Shown: positions 59,455 through 64,000 of the stretch, one piece after another | Position numbering within the stretch: the stretch's first letter is position 1 | Layout of the letters: every line of letters begins with the position of its first letter | From: Dermatemys mawii | Lineage: Eukaryota; Chordata; Testudines; Dermatemydidae | Length of the DNA: 64,000 bases | Assembly: GCA_007922305.1 (NCBI GenBank) | Contig: ML677341.1 | Location: 73,232,690-73,296,689, forward strand | Direction of reading: 5' to 3' | Position numbers and translations under genes: made by a program | Notes under the pieces: model-generated | The model's database searches: none | Told to the model about the DNA's origin: nothing | What the model saw: only the letters and a program-made list of their open reading frames with translations

Positions 59455-62123
59455 ACTGCATTTAGCCGTATGGAGTGGAAATCCATCAACCTCATGAAGA
59501 AACTTGCACAAATACAGACATATCATCTTTCTCTCCAAATGCAAACAGATGGACATCATACCTAATGGACTGAAGGTGAAAAATCCATTACTTTCTACAT
59601 ACTGCACAGACTACAGTAAGAGATTATGCCAGACGCTATCAAAGGAACTGAGGAACCACCTAATCAGCATCCTGTACAGCAAACAGGTAAACATCAAAAA
59701 AGAGCTTTCCAACCTGGAGACCTTCATAAACATCCAACCTTCCACACAAACAGACTTTACTAAAATAAGACAGGAGATCTATTTTACACACTTCACCTCT
59801 CTACAAAAGAAAAAGAACTGCAAGCTATCTAAAATCCTACTTGCCACATGGGGCCACAACAGTGGTACCCCTAACTCACCCAGCAATATCGTCAATCTAT
59901 CCAGCTACACACTCAGCCCGGCAGAAGAGTCTGTCCTATCTCGAGGACTCTCATTCTGCCCCAGCACCCCCACAAACAAGATACAATTCTGCAGTGATCT
60001 GGAAACCTACTTTCGCTATCTCAGACTCAAAGAACACTTTCAAGACAACATAGAACAGCGCACTGATACACAGACACCATCCCACCAGCAGCACAAGAAG
60101 AAGATCTCCATATGGACTCCTCCTGAGGGTCGAAATGACAGTCTGGACCTATACAAAGAATGCTTCTGCCGACATGCACAGGCAGAAATTGTGGAAAAAC
60201 AACATCACCTGCCTCACAACCTAAGTCATGCAGAACGCAATGCTATCCACAGCCTCAGAAACAACCCTGACATCATAATCAAAGAGGCTGATAAAGGAGG
60301 TGCTGTAGTTGTCATGGACAGGTCTGACTACCAAAAAGAGGCTACCAGACAACTCTCCAACACCAATTTCTACAGGCCACTTTCCTCAGATCCCACTGAG
60401 GAATGTACTAAGAAACTGCATCATCTACTCAGGACACTCCCTACAGTAACACAGGAACAAATTAACATACCCTTAGAGCCCCGACTGGGGGTATTCTATC
60501 TATTACCCAAGATCCACAAACCTGGAAATCCTGGACGCCCCATCATCTCAGGCATTGGCACTCTCACTGAAGGACTATCTGGCTATGTGGACTCTTTACT
60601 CAGACCCTATGCCACCAGCACTCCCAGCTATCTCCGTGACACTACCGACTTTCTGAGAAAACTACAATGCATTGGTGATCTTCCAGAAAACATCATCCTA
60701 GCCGCCACGGATGTAGAGGCTCTCCACACAAACATCCCACACAGAGATGGAATACAAGCTGTCAGGAATAGTATCCCTGATGATGACCCAGCACAAGTGC
60801 TAAGCTCTGTAACTTTATCCTCTCATACAATTATTTCAAATTTGGTGACAATATATACCTCCAGACCAGTGGCACCGCTATGGGCACCCACATGGCCCCA
60901 CAGTATGCCAACATCTTTATGGCTGAACTGGAACAACGTTTCCTCAACTCTCGTTCATTCATGCCCCTTCTCTATCTACGCTACATTGATGACATCTTCA
61001 TCATCTGGACCCATGAGAAAGAAACTGGAAAAATTCCACCATGCTTTCAACAGCCTCCACCCCACCATCCACCTCAGCCTGGACCAGTCTACATGAGAGG
61101 TCCACTTCCTAGACACCACGGTGCAAATTAATGATGGCCACATCAACACCACCCTATACCGAAAACCTACCGACAGCTACGCCTACCTTCATGCCACCAG
61201 CTTCCATCCCGGACACACCACATGATCCATTGTCTACAGCCAAGCACTGAGGTACAATCGTATTTGCTCCAACCCCTCAGACAGAGACCAACACCTACAA
61301 GATCTTAACCAAGCTTTCTCAAAACTACAGTACCCGCACAAGGAAATAAGGCCACAGATCAACAGAGCCAGACGTGTACCCAGAAGCCTGCTGCTGCAAG
61401 ACAAGCCCAAGAAAGAAAACAGAACACCACTGGTCATCACCTACAGTCCTCAGTTAAAACCTCTCCAACGCATCATCAGTGATCTACAACCCATCTTGGA
61501 CAACAATCTCTCTCTTTCACAGGCCTTGGGAGGCAGGCCAGTCCTGGCCCACAGACAACCTGCCCAACCTCAAGCATATCCTCACCAGCAATAGCACACC
61601 GCGCCATAACTCCTCTAACTCAGGAACCAATCCATGCAACAAGCCTCGATGCCAACTCTGCCCACATATCTACACCAGCAATACCATCAAAGGACCTAAC
61701 CAGATCAGCCATACCATCACTGGTTCATTCACCTGCTCATCTACCAATGTAATATATGCCATTATGTGCCAGCAATGCCCCTCTGCTATGTACATCGGCC
61801 AAACTGGACAGTCCCTACGAAAAAGGATAAATGGACACAAATCAGATATCAGGAATGGCAATATACAAAAACCTGTAGGAGAACACTTCAATCTCCTTGC
61901 ACACACCATGAAAGACTTAAAGGTCAGCATTTTGCAGCAAAAAAACTTTGCAGTCTGGTCTGAAAGAGAAACTGCAGAGTTGCAATTCATTTGCAAATTT
62001 GACACAATTAATTTGGGACTGAATAGAGATTTTGAATGGATAGCTAACTACAAGAGCTGTTTCTCTTCTCTTGCTGTTCACACCTCAAGTTCAGCTGCTA
62101 GAGGAATACCTCATCCTCCCTGA
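59455..62123 (+). pseudogene. Penelope reverse transcriptase / GIY-YIG endonuclease, frame-broken
   Basis: The longest open stretch (59504-61096) covers the N-terminal region ('EADKGGAVVVMDRSDYQKEA') and early RT motifs ('FYLLPKIHKPGNPGRPIISG', then 'AATDVEALHTNIP'). The catalytic block 'YIDDIFIIWTHEKE' lies in another frame (60880-61131). The end ('NPCNKPRCQLCPHI', a C-C-H type knuckle; 'AMYIGQTGQSLRKRINGHK', the GIY-YIG nuclease) is in a third stretch (61479-62123). Frame breaks fall near 59540, between 60800 and 60880, near 61020 and near 61500, and there is an in-frame stop near 61222. Penelope proteins copy RNA and cut the target with the GIY-YIG nuclease (family knowledge). This copy cannot make the whole protein. 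Confidence 0.9.
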
Positions 62124-62310
62124 CTAGAGATAACAGCTGGTTCAGCCTCATTGGACCCACCCTGTTATCTTTAACCTGGTTCTTGCCTGCCTATTTATAC
62201 CTGCCCCTGGATACTTCCACTGCATGCATCCGACGAAGTGGGTATTAGCCCTTGAAAGCTTATGCTCTAATACTTGAGTTAGTCTTTAAGGTGCCACAGG
62301 ACTCTTTGTC
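61871..62310 (+). repeat. 3' pLTR of the Penelope element
   Basis: Direct copy of 58957-59395 that includes the last coding stretch. The core is CCGACGA (62230-62236) with GAAA (62254-62257). It ends 'GACTCTTTGTC' directly at the 14-bp duplication. Confidence 0.88.
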
Positions 62311-62546
62311 ACTTCTTTCAAACTAACCCTTTACACAGAGCTCTCCTTACACAACCTTCTCACGAGGTGTCCAAGCACAACATTTCCCCCTTTCAAGCAC
62401 ACGTACACAGTTTTCAAAATGGCAGATGGCGCCAACCTTTGGCGACACCGGAAACGGGGTGGGAAGGTGGGATAAAAGCTTCAAACGGGGCGTGGAAACC
62501 TGTCAAAATTTGTATGGTGATGAAAGCTATGGAAGCCATTACTACT

Positions 62547-62612
62547 AACCTCATCAAATTTCTTTTGGCCCAATCCTCTAATTTGTCTAGGTCCCTCTGT
62601 ATCCTATCAATC
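62547..62612 (-). mobile_element. CR1 LINE, continuation of the 56673 copy
   Basis: Reads 'AACCTCATCAAATTTCTTTT', 'GGCCCAATCCTCTAATTTG' and 'CTAGGTCCCTCTGTATCC', which is the next part of the same CR1 consensus that stops at 57266. It shows that the foldback element landed inside CR1. Confidence 0.85.
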
Positions 62613-63057
62613 TGGCACCTTTCATTACAGAGCTTAAACCCAGGAAGTCCAGAGTTAAGGTTTAACTTAACAGAAATCCAAACATGTTAAGGTATGGAAA
62701 CACAAGGTACCTGAACAACCTTAACTCGTCCTGTAAAGATGCCATGCCATAACCATACGATAATGACTGAGGGCCTTATGTTTGGTCCCAGGTTAGATTA
62801 GATTAAATTGATTTTTAAAGAGGCATTAGTTCCCCTGCTCCCCCAGCCATGCGGTGTCATGAGCACATGTTTATGGCTTCGTGCAACTGTCAACATAAAA
62901 ACAACATTCTCCTAATTTTTTACAGGCAAAAGACATCTTGAAGCAATTCCACAAAGTCAAGGAGCCAGAGTCTCACCTAATTTTGTCATTTGATAAAGCT
63001 TCTCTCATATCTGTCCAGTGTTTATGAAGGTATCATCCATATCTGCTTAAGTGGTGG
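62613..63057. other. Unassigned intergenic sequence
   Basis: No recognised feature between the end of the CR1 copy and the solo LTR. Confidence 0.35.
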
Positions 63058-63753
63058 TGTGACGGAGTGGGAATGTTCTTAATGTTCCCTCTGGATAGTG
63101 TGTGAATGCCAGTTTCCCCTGTGCATTTCTTGAGGGTCTATGTGGAGGGATAAGGGTGTGTAATCGGTGCAGAGCAAAGGGCCAGTGTAAGTAAGTAACC
63201 GATGCCTTGCTTTGGACCTGGCCCTTCCCCGCTCTGCAAGGTGTTGGCTGAAAATGTGGAGAACAAAAGGAATCAGGTGACTACCTGGCCTGGGAAGAAG
63301 ACAAAGGAAGAGGAGTTGGAGAGTGAGTTAGTCTGGATCTGGCTGGGAACATGCGGGGAGCTAGAGACGGGCGATCTGACTCTCTGTCCTCCAAAATGGA
63401 CCCAGCAGAGGGGTCGCGTTCACTGTATCTACAGGCTCTGTTTTAGATCATATTCCTGTCATCTAATAAACCTGTTTCACTGGCTGGCTGAGAGTCACGT
63501 CTGACTGTGGAGTTGGGGTGCGGGACCCACGGGCTTTCCCAGGACGCCGCCTGAGTGTGCTCGCTGGGGGAAGCGCACAGAGAGGCAGAAGGTGCTGAGT
63601 GCTCCGAAGTTGGACCCAGGAAGGTGGAGGCTGTAAGCTGTGAAGCTCCCGGCCCTGGAGACAGCCTGTTCACAGAGAGGAAGCTTTCCTCCAAAGTCCT
63701 GACTGGCTTCGTAGGGAGCAGTTCCAGAGCATCTCCGCAGGGACTCCGTGACA
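63058..63753 (+). mobile_element. Solo LTR of an LTR retroelement
   Basis: Begins TGTGACGGAGTGGGAA and ends GGGACTCCGTGACA, so the first and last 11 bases are inverted copies (TGTGACGGAGT / ACTCCGTGACA). Flanks GGTGG (63053-63057) and GGTAG (63754-63758) suggest a 5-bp duplication with one mismatch. A poly(A) signal AATAAA (about 63465) sits in 'CATCTAATAAACCTG'. No internal retroviral or gypsy coding sequence follows within the window, so it is a solo LTR. ERV versus gypsy origin is undecided. Confidence 0.8.
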
Positions 63754-63758
63754 GGTAG

Positions 63759-64000
63759 CTTCTCTTTTCAGTGTTTCTCCTTTCTGAGGATGATCTTTTC
63801 TAGTCATCAGTCTATATAGCTCTTGGAATAGGGTTTTGTATAGTCAGCATTTCTTCAAGAAGACTGGATGAAGCACTAGAACAGATATGGTACAGAATAA
63901 TTCTGTACTGGGAGTGGGATAGATTAGGCCAAGGAGGTCTTTTAAATCTTTAATTTTTTTGATCAGTGTTACTTAATGAAAGGTGCCAGATTGACAGTCC
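63759..64000. other. Unassigned sequence to window end
   Basis: No recognised feature. Confidence 0.35.

Larger units (their letters stand above)
58948..62310 (+). mobile_element. Penelope-like retroelement, near full length, with two pLTRs
   Basis: Bounded by a 14-bp target duplication ACTTCTTTCAAACT (58934-58947 and 62311-62324), a word that is single in the uninterrupted paralogous arm near 58606-58625. Direct repeats of about 440 bp (58957-59395 and 61871-62310) are the pLTRs. The first begins inside a partial copy of the 3' coding end, the usual Penelope layout. Between them lies one RT plus GIY-YIG coding region with several frame breaks. It is an inactive but recent copy inserted in the right arm of the foldback element. 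Confidence 0.92.
57267..62546. mobile_element. Foldback-type DNA transposon (long inverted repeats), interrupted by a Penelope element
   Basis: The terminal inverted repeat GTAGTAATGGCTTC (57267) / GAAGCCATTACTAC (ending 62545) lies between copies of AACCTCA (57260-57266, 62547-62553). The arms remain homologous for hundreds of bases: cleft words include 'GGTTAGTTTGAAAAAAG', 'TTTGATACCTTGAGAGAAG' and 'AAACTAGCTAAAAACAGG', whose complements appear at 58190-58720 and 62311-62545. The centre is about 58045-58185. Without the insertion at 58948-62310 the element would be about 1.9 kb. It carries no transposase. Duplication of 7-8 bp suggests hAT, but the family is uncertain. Confidence 0.85.

Noticed and set aside
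59504..61096. 530-codon frame as a host gene
   Set aside because: It carries reverse-transcriptase motifs, lies between two pLTRs and a 14-bp target duplication, and continues in other frames into a GIY-YIG domain. It is a Penelope element.

Overview
The window is vertebrate nuclear DNA, almost certainly from a hidden-necked (cryptodiran) turtle. The evidence is a tRNA-derived SINE with a CR1-type tail (54975-55154), several CR1/L2-type LINE tails, Penelope-like elements, and many short hAT, PIF/Harbinger and Tc1/mariner elements of the sort that fill turtle introns. It is eukaryotic throughout: coding sequence is split into short exons with GT/AG borders, and nearly every long open frame lies inside a repeat.

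One host gene is recognised: the 3' part of TCF20 (SPBP, a nuclear transcriptional coregulator) on the + strand. Three coding exons carry the second half of the C-terminal extended PHD finger and the conserved C-terminal tail (22804-22897, 29560-29609, 34634-34717). A terminal, mainly 3'UTR exon starts at 40875 and ends near two AATAAA signals (42096 and 42163). The phases join exactly. The giant 5' coding exon and the exon just before 22804 were not found and probably lie upstream, so bases 1-22803 are best read as TCF20 intron.

Region by region: 1-22803 is intron filled with repeats (two hAT MITEs with perfect 8-bp target duplications, a decayed BED-type hAT transposase, Tc1/mariner copies, and inverted pairs of Penelope pLTR sequence). 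22898-40874 holds the last three introns, with hAT, Tc1/mariner and CR1 insertions and a nested DNA-transposon pair. 40875-42185 is the terminal exon. 42186-64000 is downstream intergenic DNA with a hAT MITE, a Ty3/gypsy relic with both LTRs and interrupted by other insertions, Penelope fragments, the SINE, a triple-nested block (CR1, then a foldback DNA element, then a Penelope element) at 56673-62612, and a solo LTR at 63058-63753. No host gene was recognised downstream of TCF20.

I found no evidence of a previously undescribed multi-gene system. The most informative signals are the TCF20 stop codon that overlaps a splice donor, the dated nest of three transposons, the decayed hammerhead-ribozyme cores in the Penelope repeats, and a 38-bp perfect duplicate of intron sequence inside a transposon. 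Coordinates of repeats are hand-read; those without a stated target duplication may be off by tens of bases.
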